A stretch of 64,000 bases of DNA from Mixophyes australis (GCA_036250195.1 JAVHZZ010000004.1:316888706-316952705); one strand, 5' to 3'. Counted from the stretch's first letter, positions 17,531 to 27,945 are shown. Notes: generated by a model not told the origin, from the letters alone. Program-made: numbers and translations.

Positions 17531-17617
17531 CACAGATTAGATACAGAAGGCGCTAAGATACTGCACCAGTATGTGAATATTATAGTCCAAAATCTTGTAA
17601 TTGTTCCTTCTTATGTA
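17531..17617 (-). repeat. Inverted 5' tag of the PLE
   Basis: This stretch is the reverse complement of 19023-19110, the start of the element body downstream of the left pseudo-LTR (shared core ATACAGAAGGCGCTAAGATA). Inverted partial copies at the 5' end are a known feature of PLE insertions. Confidence 0.85.
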
Positions 17618-17921
17618 TGTATGTTAACTATCTCTTGAATAGCTCTTAGACAGGTATCTCAACTTTGCCCCATTGTATGTGTTATGTTTAACATGTAATA
17701 TAGTAGGATATCTCTGAATAGACTTGCATTTTATACTGTGATTATGTTTGCTCAGCGTGTCTCACGCTATTTCCATCTGGGATTGAATCCGTTTTTGGTA
17801 CGTTTTAGATCGTGCTTCATCTTGACTTTTTATTATTATTTTTTTTTATGTTTTTGTCCGTAAAGCTGGTCAGCTGATGATGTGGCCGGTTGGTTGGGTC
17901 ACGGAATCATCGTGTGCCCCG

Positions 17922-18440
17922 CTTCCGGTACCATTGCGCAAGCGCGCATTAGCGTGATAGATTTTGTATATATTTATGTATGTTAGAGTATAAGTTATAC
18001 ACTTGCTCGGCAGAATGTTGCCTGAGCAATTAATATTTTACTATTTTTTATTTTTTTGCCTATTGGCTAACACCGTGAGATGGGATCTGCATTAGTGCAG
18101 TTGCCCCGCTTCCGGTTTGGAGTGCTCATGCGCAAGATGGCGCTAGGCACTATCTATAAAAATGTAGTTCTGAAGGACTGTGTGCCCCGCTTCCGGCCGC
18201 CACTGCGCATGCGCGCATGAGCGTGACAGAATTTGTATGCATATATGAAAGTAAGTTCTTTACTTGCTCGGCAGAATGTTGCCTGAGCAATATATATGTA
18301 TCTGAATGTTAATATTCTTTATTTGTCTAATGGATAACGCTGGGAGATGGGATCTGCCTATGTGCAGCTGCCCCACTTCCGGTTCTGAGTGCGCATGCGC
18401 AAAATGGCGCTAGGCACTATTTATAGAAGTGCATTTTTGG
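17922..18440 (+). promoter_or_regulatory. Duplicated PLE promoter modules with ETS, NRF1, YY1-like and TATA-like motifs
   Basis: Each module starts with a CGCTTCCGG or ACTTCCGG site (near 17930, 18109, 18189 and 18376; GABPA/ETS type). The modules hold NRF1-type TGCGCATGCGC (18204-18214 and 18390-18400), AAGATGGCG (18134-18142; YY1 type) or AAAATGGCG, then GCTAGGCACTAT and TATAAAAA (18155-18162) or TTTATAG (about 18420-18426). The second TATA-like box lies about 35 nt upstream of the hammerhead motif. Identical modules occur in the right pseudo-LTR. Confidence 0.6.
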
Positions 18441-18454
18441 ATAGTTATATCTGT

Positions 18455-18505
18455 GTTTGCTCCTGATGAAGTCTGTTGTACAGACGAAACGCGTTGAGTT
18501 ACTGC
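18455..18505 (+). ncRNA. Hammerhead-ribozyme-like motif in the left pseudo-LTR
   Basis: CTGATGA (18463-18469), then a hairpin GTCTGT/ACAGAC (18471-18485), then GAAA (18486-18489), then palindromic CGCG followed by TT, with predicted cleavage after 18495. This is the order of a type I hammerhead with a very short stem III, as described for PLEs. Stem I would pair GCTC (before CTGATGA) with GAGT (after the site). One extra A lies between CTGATGA and stem II compared with the consensus, so activity is uncertain. Confidence 0.6.
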
Positions 18506-19174
18506 TACTACTACCATCTCTGATCAGATAGGCTTGTCATCTGCTTCTGGATGTGTAAGTTACTACTGTTTTTAATAAACTTGAATTTTTTTGGATACTA
18601 CATCTGTGTACTTCTGTATATTGAGGTAACCTATGGGATAGCCAAGGGTGGCTGAAGATTGAATACATCCTCACAGCCTACGTGACAGCCTGCAGATAAG
18701 CCATTAAACTATTGGCTTCTGGTACGCATACATCTTTATTGGTGTGACCTGTTTTTCTACCTTTATGAATGCCATTTGGCCGTGTGTGACTTTCTAGTCT
18801 ATGAGCTTTATTTATCCATCTCAGATATTGGTGATACCCACTTGGTGGGAAGCTCTGGCTCACTCATTTCTGGTGGTCTGGTTCCTTTTCTGGTTTGGTT
18901 CACCTGGCTCCATTGACTTGCCATACTACACTATTGTGCGCCTCCTCTCATTTACCTATAGATTTTTTCCTGCTACACCGCTTGCTACGGAGGATTGGCA
19001 GCCGCCCGCACGGGGGAAGTGTTACATAAGAAGGAACAATTACAAGATTTTGGACTATAATATTCACATACTGGTGCAGTATCTTAGCGCCTTCTGTATC
19101 TAATCTGTGTTATTTTGTTGTCAATTGGTGTTGTTGATACTAGGCAGCTGATACTTCCAGTTTTTATATCTATA

Positions 19175-20044
19175 ATGTGGACCTTTGGTAATAGAGGTAA
19201 CCAGAGGAATGAGTTTTTGAGCAAGATATTTGATGACAATATAGTTCCAGTAGAATCTAATAATGAACTGGATAATTTATTTTGGGATCTGGAGAAGGTC
19301 CTTATTAAAGAGACCAAGTTATGGTGGGACATTAAGAGCTTGGAGCAGTATATCCAGGTTGATAGGGTCCCAAGAGGTCTTCGACTGAACAAATCTCCTA
19401 CTTTCAATTCTAGTGACCCTAATTTTCTTAAAGAATGGGATACTACACTTCATGAATGTTCCAAGAAACTGATGCATTTAATTATACAAGAAAAAAGAAA
19501 AATGGCTAATATCATAGAAACTGAGATACAGGCTAAAGAAAGTATTATGGGTGGTTTTAAAGACCACAAAGATTTTCTGATTAATGAACAAGTTCTTGGT
19601 AAAAAGCTTAACAGAGTAGAAATGGAGGTAGCGAAGGTGAAAGAAAGGAAATATGCTAGAGACCGAAATGATTATAATAAGGATCAAATAAAAAATTGGA
19701 GGAAGTTTCCAAATATGTCATATAGAAATAATACCGAGACAAATAAGAACACTAAGACTTCTGAACCTTGGACGAGTGTCCCATATAAAAAGAGAGTCCG
19801 TACACCTAGGAACCTTCTTAATAGGAGACAGACGGACGTTAATACCTATAGAAACCGTTTCTCTGTCTTGGATAGGGTTGAAAGTGAGGTGGATGATTTT
19901 TTGTCCCCAGACCCAGCCGTAAGAGAGAGACCCAAACAGCCACTGCAAGAAAATATCAGGCTAGCCTCTCCTCTAAAACGCAGATTTTTAGAGGAAGAGG
20001 AAAGCGAGGGGGCAACAAAACCTCACAAAAGGCGATATGTTTAG
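19175..20044 (+). CDS. PLE ORF1 protein (about 289 aa)
   Basis: The frame starts at the first ATG in frame (19175, giving MWTFGNRG) and ends at TAG. The middle is rich in Lys/Glu and looks helical, possibly coiled-coil (about residues 60-190). The C-terminal third is basic with RR/KR patches (SPLKRRFLEEEE...HKRRYV), suggesting nucleic-acid binding. It resembles ORF1 regions upstream of RT in vertebrate PLEs, whose function is not settled. Its end overlaps the RT frame by about 145 nt in the -1 phase. Confidence 0.75.
   Translation: MWTFGNRGNQRNEFLSKIFDDNIVPVESNNELDNLFWDLEKVLIKETKLWWDIKSLEQYIQVDRVPRGLRLNKSPTFNSSDPNFLKEWDTTLHECSKKLMHLIIQEKRKMANIIETEIQAKESIMGGFKDHKDFLINEQVLGKKLNRVEMEVAKVKERKYARDRNDYNKDQIKNWRKFPNMSYRNNTETNKNTKTSEPWTSVPYKKRVRTPRNLLNRRQTDVNTYRNRFSVLDRVESEVDDFLSPDPAVRERPKQPLQENIRLASPLKRRFLEEEESEGATKPHKRRYV
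19897..19903 (+). promoter_or_regulatory. Candidate -1 frameshift site TTTTTTG between PLE ORF1 and RT
   Basis: In the ORF1 frame this reads T TTT TTG. The RT (-1) frame is closed by TGA at 19894-19896 and opens exactly here, running without a stop to 22338. The RT frame has no ATG before the conserved N-terminal part, so a shift would explain its expression. A 3' Z base of G is unusual and no stimulatory structure was verified. Confidence 0.45.
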
Positions 20045-22338
20045 CTGATGAGGCAAGTTTGAAGAATAATGGCATTTTCAATCTTTCCACACATGTTTTG
20101 TCGAATTCAGAAATTTCGGTTCTGGGGAAGGGTCTATCTTTTGCCCCTACCAATAAATGTAGTAAATTTGAATTGTTTATTGATATTAACAAGTTTGTTA
20201 GAAAATTAACATTGAAAAGGCATTTTCTGAGAAAAGAACAGGCAGTTCTAACGAACTATGCTGACCTTTCAAAATCAGGCCTTAAAGTACCCTCCAAATA
20301 CTACCCCTTGGAATCTAAGAGCAGCTTTATAGAAACCTTTCAGACGTTGGTTATTGAAGACCTGTGTCACTCAAAACCCAGTAACTCCAAGGAGTATGGG
20401 GCTAATAATCTTAAGCCACATGAGGTTAAGGCTCTAAAGGATCTACGGACCAATCCTAATTTGATAATAAAACAAGCTGATAAGGGGGGCGGGGTAGTTG
20501 TAATGAATAGGGACAATTATGTGGTAGAAGCCCAACGTCTCCTAAGTGATACAGTTTCGTATAGAAAATTGAGTCAAGATCCTACAGAGGGTTTTGTCTC
20601 TGAACTAAGGGATATTCTTACTACTGCATTGCATGATAATATCATAGTAAAAGATGAATACCAATATTTGATAATGAATTACCCTGTGGTGCCAATTTTT
20701 TATTTCTTGCCGAAAATACATAAAAGCCTTGAGAATCCACCTGGTCGTCCTATAGTGGCCGGTATTGATTCAGTAACCTCTAGGGCTTCAGAGTATGTAG
20801 ATTTATTCCTTCAGAAATATGTAGTACAGTTACCAGCTTATTTGAAAGATACTACCAGTGTCCTCAAATCATTTAGAGATTTCTCATGGAAAACTAACTA
20901 TATCTGGGTGACGATCGACGTCCAGGCTCTGTATACTTCCATTGACCATAGGAAGGGTATTGAAGCTGCTAGACACTTTTTAGATCTTGATGAGAATCTT
21001 ACCTCAGCTCATAAAGAATTTATTTGTGTCCTTATGGAATTTATTTTGACTCACAATTTTTTTAAATTTATGGACCAATTTTATATTCAGATATGTGGCA
21101 CGGCTATGGGGACTATTTTTGCCCCTAGCTTTGCCAACCTCTTTATGGGCCTATGGGAGGAACGTTATATCTATTGTTCAGAAAACTTTAAGGACAACAT
21201 TAAGTTTTACCGTAGATATATTGATGATATAATTATGGTCTGGGCGGGGGATCCGCAGTCCCTAGAAGAATTTATAGGTACTCTTGATAATAACGAGTTT
21301 AATTTGAAGTTTACAGCAAAGTACGATTCTAGTCAAGTGGAATTTCTAGACCTCATCTTAATTCAACAAGATGGTTGGGTCATTACAAAAAATTATTTTA
21401 AAAATGTTGATGCCAATAGTTACCTTCACTTTGGGAGTTGCCATCAAAAGAAATGGAAAACGAGCATTCCGTTTTCCCAATTCAATCGGGTGAAGCGCAA
21501 TTGTAGTGACCCTACAGTGTGTAGGGAGCAATTAGCAATCTATCATGATAGATTTTTGGAGAGAGGGTATCCCAAGTCTCTCTTGGCTGGTGCTCTCAAC
21601 AAAATTGATAATGTAGACAGATCCTCATTGTTAGATTCTACCAAGAAGGACCATAAAGTCAAGAAGGAAGGGGTTAATTTTATTACTAAATATAATAAGG
21701 ATGAAACTCTAATTAGATCAGTATTTATGAAACACTGGGGCATCCTCAAGAGAGATCCAGTTTTAACTAAGATTTTATCAGATGGACCCAACATTATTTT
21801 CAGAAAGAGCCGCAGTCTTAAGGACATGCTGGCTCCAAGTCTGCTCCAAACCAATGTGAGCCGCCCCTCTACTACTTTTTTGGATTGCAAAGGAAGTGTG
21901 AAATGCAATCGTTGCAATGTGTGCCGTTATATGAACACCAATAACAAACAATTTTGTAATTCTGATGGGAGTAAAAGCTATACAATTCTTAGTCTTATGA
22001 ATTGTATCTCCTCATCCGTGGTGTACCTTTTAGAGTGCTCCTGTGGCCTAAGATATATTGGCAAAACGAAACGACTATTAAAGTTGCGGATTCAGGAACA
22101 CCTAAGAAATATTAAGAACAAAGTATTAAGCCATTCTGTGTCTAAACATTTTTTTGATGCACATCAATCAGATCCTAAACATCTCAAATTCCTTGCAATA
22201 GAACATGTGGTACAGGGCCCTAGAGGTGGTGACTTAGGGAAGAAATTAGCGCAGCGGGAGATGTATTGGATATACACACTTAATACACTGGCACCGCTTG
22301 GATTAAATGAAGGTTTTGAAGTGGCTCCGTTTCTGTAA
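19897..22338 (+). CDS. PLE reverse transcriptase with C-terminal GIY-YIG endonuclease
   Basis: The protein copies the element RNA and nicks the target. In the portion from 20059 (759 aa), the N-terminal region contains LGKGLSFAP and IKQADKGGGVVVM. RT motifs follow: LPKIHK..PPGRPIVAG (fingers), TIDVQALYTSI (motif A Asp), GTAMGTIFAPSFANLFMG (motif B) and RRYIDDIIMVW (catalytic YIDD). After a cysteine cluster (CNRCNVC) the GIY-YIG nuclease appears as VVYLLECSCGLRYIGKT..LLKLRIQEH. No stop or frameshift is present. No ATG occurs before about 20503, so translation probably enters by frameshifting from ORF1. A non-ATG start near 20059 (TTG) is the alternative. Confidence 0.92.
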   Translation, partial: FFVPRPSRKRETQTATARKYQASLSSKTQIFRGRGKRGGNKTSQKAICLADEASLKNNGIFNLSTHVLSNSEISVLGKGLSFAPTNKCSKFELFIDINKFVRKLTLKRHFLRKEQAVLTNYADLSKSGLKVPSKYYPLESKSSFIETFQTLVIEDLCHSKPSNSKEYGANNLKPHEVKALKDLRTNPNLIIKQADKGGGVVVMNRDNYVVEAQRLLSDTVSYRKLSQDPTEGFVSELRDILTTALHDNIIVKDEYQYLIMNYPVVPIFYFLPKIHKSLENPPGRPIVAGIDSVTSRASEYVDLFLQKYVVQLPAYLKDTTSVLKSFRDFSWKTNYIWVTIDVQALYTSIDHRKGIEAARHFLDLDENLTSAHKEFICVLMEFILTHNFFKFMDQFYIQICGTAMGTIFAPSFANLFMGLWEERYIYCSENFKDNIKFYRRYIDDIIMVWAGDPQSLEEFIGTLDNNEFNLKFTAKYDSSQVEFLDLILIQQDGWVITKNYFKNVDANSYLHFGSCHQKKWKTSIPFSQFNRVKRNCSDPTVCREQLAIYHDRFLERGYPKSLLAGALNKIDNVDRSSLLDSTKKDHKVKKEGVNFITKYNKDETLIRSVFMKHWGILKRDPVLTKILSDGPNIIFRKSRSLKDMLAPSLLQTNVSRPSTTFLDCKGSVKCNRCNVCRYMNTNNKQFCNSDGSKSYTILSLMNCISSSVVYLLECSCGLRYIGKTKRLLKLRIQEHLRNIKNKVLSHSVSKHFFDAHQSDPKHLKFLAIEHVVQGPRGGDLGKKLAQREMYWIYTLNTLAPLGLNEGFEVAPFL

Positions 22339-22362
22339 TCTCTAATTTTTAATTTTTAATTT

Positions 22363-23703
22363 TTAACTATCTCTTGAATAGCTCTTAGACAGGTATCTCA
22401 ACTTTGCCCCATTGTATGTGTTATGTTTAACATGTAATATAGTAGGATATCTCTGAATAGACTTGCATTTTATACTGTGATTATGTTTGCTCAGCGTGTC
22501 TCACGCTATTTCCATCTGGGATTGAATCCGTTTTTGGTACGTTTTAGATCGTGCTTCATCTTGACTTTTTATTATTATTTTTTTTTTATGTTTTTGTCCG
22601 TAAAGCTGGTCAGCTGATGATGTGGCCGGTTGGTTGGGTCACGGAATCATCGTGTGCCCCGCTTCCGGTACCATTGCGCAAGCGCGCATTAGCGTGATAG
22701 ATTTTGTATGTATTTATGTATGTTAGAGTATAAGTTATACACTTGCTCGGCAGAATGTTGCCTGAGCAATTAATATTTTACTATTTTTTATTTTTTTGCC
22801 TATTGGCTAACACCGTGAGATGGGATCTGCATTAGTGCAGTTGCCCCGCTTCCGGTTTGGAGTGCTCATGCGCAAGATGGCGCTAGGCACTATCTATAAA
22901 AATGTAGTTCTGAAGGACTGTGTGCCCCGCTTCCGGCCGCCACTGCGCATGCGCGCATGAGCGTGACAGAATTTGTATGCATATATGAAAGTAAGTTCTT
23001 TACTTGCTCGGCAGAATGTTGCCTGAGCAATATATATGTATCTGAATGTTAATATTCTTTATTTGTCTAATGGATAACGCTGGGAGATGGGATCTGCCTA
23101 TGTGCAGCTGCCCCACTTCCGGTTCTGAGTGCGCATGCGCAAAATGGCGCTAGGCACTATTTATAGAAGTGCATTTTTGGATAGTTATATCTGTGTTTGC
23201 TCCTGATGAAGTCTGTTGTACAGACGAAACGCGTTGAGTTACTGCTACTACTACCATCTCTGATCAGATAGGCTTGTCATCTGCTTCTGGATGTGTAAGT
23301 TACTACTGTTTTTAATAAACTTGAATTTTTTTGGATACTACATCTGTGTACTTCTGTATATTGAGGTAACCTATGGGATAGCCAAGGGTGGCTGAAGATT
23401 GAATACATCCTCACAGCCTACGTGACAGCCTGCAGATAAGCCATTAAACTATTGGCTTCTGGTACGCATACATCTTTATTGGTGTGACCTGTTTTTCTAC
23501 CTTTATGAATGCCATTTGGCCGTGTGTGACTTTCTAGTCTATGAGCTTTATTTATCCATCTCAGATATTGGTGATACCCACTTGGTGGGAAGCTCTGGCT
23601 CACTCATTTCTGGTGGTCTGGTTCCTTTTCTGGTTTGGTTCACCTGGCTCCATTGACTTGCCATACTACACTATTGTGCGCCTCCTCTCATTTACCTATA
23701 GAT
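22363..23703 (+). mobile_element. Right pseudo-LTR of the PLE
   Basis: Direct repeat of 17624-18963, with TATGTA versus TATATA near 22708 and one extra T in the run near 22583 as the only differences noticed. It ends at a (TA)n run at 23703. The hammerhead-like motif recurs 4740 bp downstream of the first. Confidence 0.9.
23195..23245 (+). ncRNA. Hammerhead-ribozyme-like motif in the right pseudo-LTR
   Basis: Identical to 18455-18505: CTGATGA, hairpin, GAAA, CGCG, with predicted cleavage after 23235. Cleavage at both copies of a read-through transcript would release a 4740-nt unit-length RNA. It carries the same extra A before stem II. Confidence 0.6.
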
Positions 23704-23718
23704 ATATATATATATATA

Positions 23719-23902
23719 CACATATAGAAACCGTTGTAATTATTACACTGTTCACCTGATTTGGATGTAAATTCCCTCAAATTAAAGCTGAAAGTCTGCA
23801 GTTAAAGCACATCTTGTTTTGTTTCATTTCAAATCCATTGTGGTGACGTATAGAGCCCAAAATATGAGAATTGTGTCGATGTCCCAATATTTATGGACTT
23901 GA

Positions 23903-23910
<8 letters not shown>
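23719..23910 (+). mobile_element. Terminus of a Tc1-like element
   Basis: CATTTCAAATCCATTGTGGT..GTGTCGATGTCCCAATATTTATGGACTTGACTGTA, running into (TA)n, is the end of a Tc1/mariner-like family that I recognise from fish and frogs, where this terminus abuts a TA target. No transposase sequence is left beside it. Confidence 0.55.

Positions 23911-23966
<56 letters not shown>
23904..23966. repeat. (TA)n microsatellite
   Basis: About 30 uninterrupted TA units. Further TA runs lie at 17255-17286, 17511-17530 and 23703-23718. Confidence 0.95.
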
Positions 23967-23968
<2 letters not shown>

Positions 23969-25490
23969 GTTTATACATACATATATGTGTGTAAATAAAT
24001 GTTGATGGTTCCTGGAACCAGTACCAAAACTGCACACAAGGGATCCAGGCTAGTTCTAAATGAAGCCCTTTCAGAATTTTCATATCTTGCAATGACTCAC
24101 AGTGTAGTAACTTTTAAACATGACAACACCCAGATTTGAAATAAAAACAAAACAAGACAAAACTGATCATGAGTGATACACAACCTTCATGCTAATAAAA
24201 GAACTATTATCCTGAGTGCATGTAGGGTCAAATGCACATCCTTTGAAAGCAGCTGGTGTTAATTATATATGCCAATAAACTAACTTAATTTTATATAATG
24301 TAATGCTTGCTGGCCAGCTCTTGATATTAGTTATCTATGAATGTCTTTCAGAGAATATCACAAGTTCCTCTAACTTACATACACACTGCTGCGTTTATCC
24401 AGATCAAAAATAGCCTGAACTACAAAGCTAACCATAAATAGGACATTTTTATAACTGAGTGCAAGCTGAATACTATACATACAAATATTTTGAGGTATGT
24501 TGTCCTCAAAGTGTTGTAAAATAATTTACCTGAAATATATGGCATGGGTACTCATAAAACTGAAATACCTCTGCTGTAAAATGCTTATAAAGAAAAGTCA
24601 TCAGCGTTTTGTAAACCGTGCAATTTACTAAAAGTCAAACTGCATATCAAATACAATTATTTTAAACCGCAAGGTTTAAAACCGAAATCAACATTATTAT
24701 AAATGGATGGTATACAATCCATTCCATGCACTAGTAAACACAAAAGTGCGGTTCTGTCAGGAAAGATAGCTAAAACCGCATGTTGTTTATGCTATCTTGC
24801 CTATCAGAAAGTAAAAAAAAGTAATAAATAAAGTAAAATAGGTAAACCCCCTCCCTTCCATTTTCTCATAGCCCAGCATACTCAGCATCAAGCTCAGTCC
24901 TCTAAGGGGGGCTAAAAAAATGATCAGGCACCCACACCTAGTGAGTACTGCCAACCTGGCCAGTTCATGTTGGCACTAGTGCTACAAGAGCATGCACTCT
25001 ATGTTCAGAGTATTACCCTTTTACCTAACGACAAGGGAACTACCAGGAAGGGTACTCAAAATTGGCTGGTATTCACAAGGCTGGGGCCTGATCAGGGGAG
25101 GGTTAGCAAATTTTAGCCATGGGGGGGCAAATGAAATAAAATGCAGCTGGCCCAGTAACCCAGCCCAAAGTAGTCCACTATGGGAGCAGCACAGTCTGTT
25201 CCTGAGCCTGATCATTTTTTTGGACCCCTACACTTAAATTTCACCCATAGATTTTGCTGCAACTACAAAAATAGCTCAGTGTCATGGTGGAGTCCCAAGT
25301 ACAATATAAAAACAAGTAGATATGAATTGTCTTGGTTTGATCCTAGTCAGGGGTTACAATACTTGAATTATTTAGTGTATGTAATTGCTAATCTAACTTT
25401 GAGCCAGTAAATAAGAAGTTATTCTGATTTAATTAACATCTTCACTTGGCCAGGTGTTCTAACAAGCCATCCCCTTTTGCTGAGAACATG
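23967..25490. other. AT-rich non-coding stretch
   Basis: I see no gene, RNA gene or complete element. Short frames here are open by chance and show no domain signature. Confidence 0.5.
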
Positions 25491-25720
25491 TCGGGCCTGA
25501 TTCATTAGTGGATGCAGGGCGCTTTTTTTCTCATAGAATGCTCCCAACGGCGTTCCGGCACCTTTTTCCCAAGGGTTTTTAACATTTTTTTTTTCTCTGT
25601 AGCAGCACCGCATCTGTGTGAGTCTTGCTTCCAGCAGTGATGTCACTCATGCTTGCAGTGAAAGGAGCCGCGATCAAGCAGCGAAGCGAGAAAAGAGCAT
25701 ATAAGGTAAGTACAGAGCAT
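25491..25720. mobile_element. Possible Harbinger-type MITE fragment
   Basis: The left side starts GGGCCTGATTCATTAGTGG, close to GGCCCTGATTCATTAAGG at 33889 and GGGCCTGATTCTTCTTCGG at 28357. This family of ends is very frequent in frog genomes. The right end is not defined. Confidence 0.4.
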
Positions 25721-27060
25721 GTAGCATAAGTCTGCTTTGTAATATGTAGGTGTTATTTAAGGTTCTCCATCAAGTTGCCATATTGTCCTTTTATGTCAGG
25801 TCAAGTTTTTTCCATTTTAAATGATAATTTTAAACCATTACATCCATATTTAATATGGTCAAAAGCAGTATACTCAACAGAGGGCATTCTTATAAAGCTG
25901 TACCCTACAATATTCTGCAATGTATCACATGAAAAGTTTTTGTACATATTTTGCTAAAGGCAATAACCACCAACTTGGGCGGATATATTGACTGATATAT
26001 TGAGCAAATCCAGACACAACAGAGTTTGCAGGGTAGGGCTGCAGACTTTAGCCCGGGGAGCAAGTACACAGCACTGGCCCATAAGTAGCGGCCCATCCTT
26101 AAAGGGTGGTTTTTGGTACAATATATATTTATCTATATAAAATGAGGCTATTTTAGTGATGCCTAATCCATATATATATTTTTATGCCCAGGCCCAGAGC
26201 TGGATTAAGGCTCTGGGGGGCCTGGGCACTTTAGACAGGGTTACCCCCTTTGATGTAGCATGGTTATCATTTTAGACAAATACACAGGCAATACTGTGTG
26301 GACTACTGTTAGGTGCACACAGTTCTGCCTTCACGAGCAGTACACGGTGAAGTGGGACATACCTCCCAACTGTCCTAAGCGAAACAGTCACCCAAATTCG
26401 GGACTGTCGCACCAGATTCAGGACAGTTGGCAGACTGTCCTGCTCTCTCCTACCTGTTCTTGTCACTTTCACCACTTGTGGCTGCTGGTTACTTTAGCTC
26501 ATTTGCTGGTTGTCTGGATCCTGGAATATTGGAAAAATGGGTACATAAAATTTAGAAAACTCCAACCAGTTCCAGTGTTAAATAAATAGCACCCACGTTT
26601 TATAATTAAGTGTCCCTACAGCCAAAATATTAAAATAATAGTATTCACATTTGATAAATAAATCGATTTCCTGCCAACTAGCCCCGACATTAAATAGCAC
26701 AAACTTTTCATAAATTAACCTATTTCCCTCCCTCCAAACAGCCCCAGCAATAAATTAAATAGCATTTACGTTCATTAAATATAACAAATTCCCACAACAA
26801 TCTCAGGCATTAAATAATTCATAATCACATTTAATAAAATAGACCTCATTTTCCACAAACAGCCCCACAATCAATTAATAGCTTCCAAACCACCCCAGCA
26901 TTAAAGTAAAGGTCCAATCACTCCATCTTAAATTCATAGGCCCCACTAATAAAGTAAATTGCACCCCATCACCCCACAAAATAAAACAGCACAATAATTA
27001 TCCCCCACCTGCACTTCACGGTTAAATTAAGACCCCCTCCCTCACACACATTACACTCAT
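25721..27060. other. Non-coding stretch with dispersed-repeat scraps
   Basis: No gene recognised. Near 26190-26250 is an end related to the hAT MITE at 29878 (GCTGGATTAAGGCTCTGGGG). Near 26345-26440 is a palindromic-looking repeat with CCCAACTGTCC and GGACAGTTGG. From 26580 to 26990 a loose repetition of ATTAAATAGCAC..CCCCAGCATTAAA occurs. Confidence 0.5.
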
Positions 27061-27945
27061 TTAGTGATCCCCTCTCACACACACATACATTCATATACCG
27101 GCCCCATCACACACACACACACACATACATTCATATACTGCCCTCCCCCACACACACATACATTCATATACTGGCCCCCTCTCACACACACACATACATT
27201 CATATACTGGCCCCCTCTCACACACACACACACATACATTCATATACTGACCCCCTCTCACACACACACATACATTCATATACTGGCCCCCTCTCACTCA
27301 AACATACATTCATATACTGACCCCCTCTCACACACACACATACATTCATATACTGGCCCCCTCTCACTCAAACATACATTCATATACTGTCACACACACA
27401 CACACACACATTCATATACTGCCCCCCCCCCCCCAACACACACACGCATTCATATACTGGCCCCCACTCACACACACACATACATTCATATACTAGCCCC
27501 CTCTCACACTCACACACACACACACACACACACACATTCATATACTAGCCCCCTCACACACTCACATACATTCATATACTGGCCCATCACACTCACATAC
27601 ATTCATATACTGGCCCCATCACACACTCACATACATTCATATACTGGTCCCCTCACACACACTCACACTACATTCATATACTGGCCCCTTATCACACTCA
27701 CATACATTCATATACTGGCCCCCTATCATGCTCACATACATTCATATACTGGTCCCCTCACACACACTCACACTACATTCATATACTGGCCCCTTATCAC
27801 ACTCACATACATTCATATACTGGCCTCCTATCACACTCGCATACATTCATATACTGGTTCCCTCTCACACACATTCATATACTGACCCCTCACACACACA
27901 CTACATTCATATACTGGTCCTGTACAATACACACATTCATTTAGC
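27061..27945. repeat. CA-rich minisatellite, unit about 35-45 bp, about 20 copies
   Basis: The unit is a CACACA run of variable length, then CATTCATATACTGGCCCC and a variable CTCTCA. The long frames over it (27064-27885 plus, 27091-27297 minus) are simple translations of the repeat and not genes. Confidence 0.95.

Larger units (their letters stand above)
17624..18963 (+). mobile_element. Left pseudo-LTR of the PLE
   Basis: Direct copy of 22363-23703. It contains two diverged tandem promoter modules of about 250 bp (about 17922-18179 and 18180-18440) and a hammerhead-like motif near 18455-18505, then a downstream leader. Transcription is expected to start near the end of the second module. 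Confidence 0.9.
17531..23703 (+). mobile_element. Nearly intact Penelope-like element (PLE) with pseudo-LTRs
   Basis: A plus-strand retroelement with ORF1, a reverse transcriptase/GIY-YIG ORF and two direct 1.34-kb pseudo-LTRs (17624-18963 and 22363-23703) that differ by eye at one substitution and one T in a homopolymer. An inverted 87-bp tag precedes the left pseudo-LTR. Both outer ends abut (TA)n runs, suggesting insertion into an AT microsatellite. RT and endonuclease motifs are intact, so this copy is young and may be active. RT plus GIY-YIG in one ORF is diagnostic for endonuclease-bearing PLEs. Confidence 0.93.

Noticed and set aside
27064..27885. 273-aa plus-strand frame of repeated HTHTYIHILAPS
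   Set aside because: Direct translation of the CA-rich minisatellite.
27061..27945. CRISPR-like array of repeats and spacers
   Set aside because: Eukaryotic compound satellite: the variable part is only a CA run of changing length, not unique spacers.
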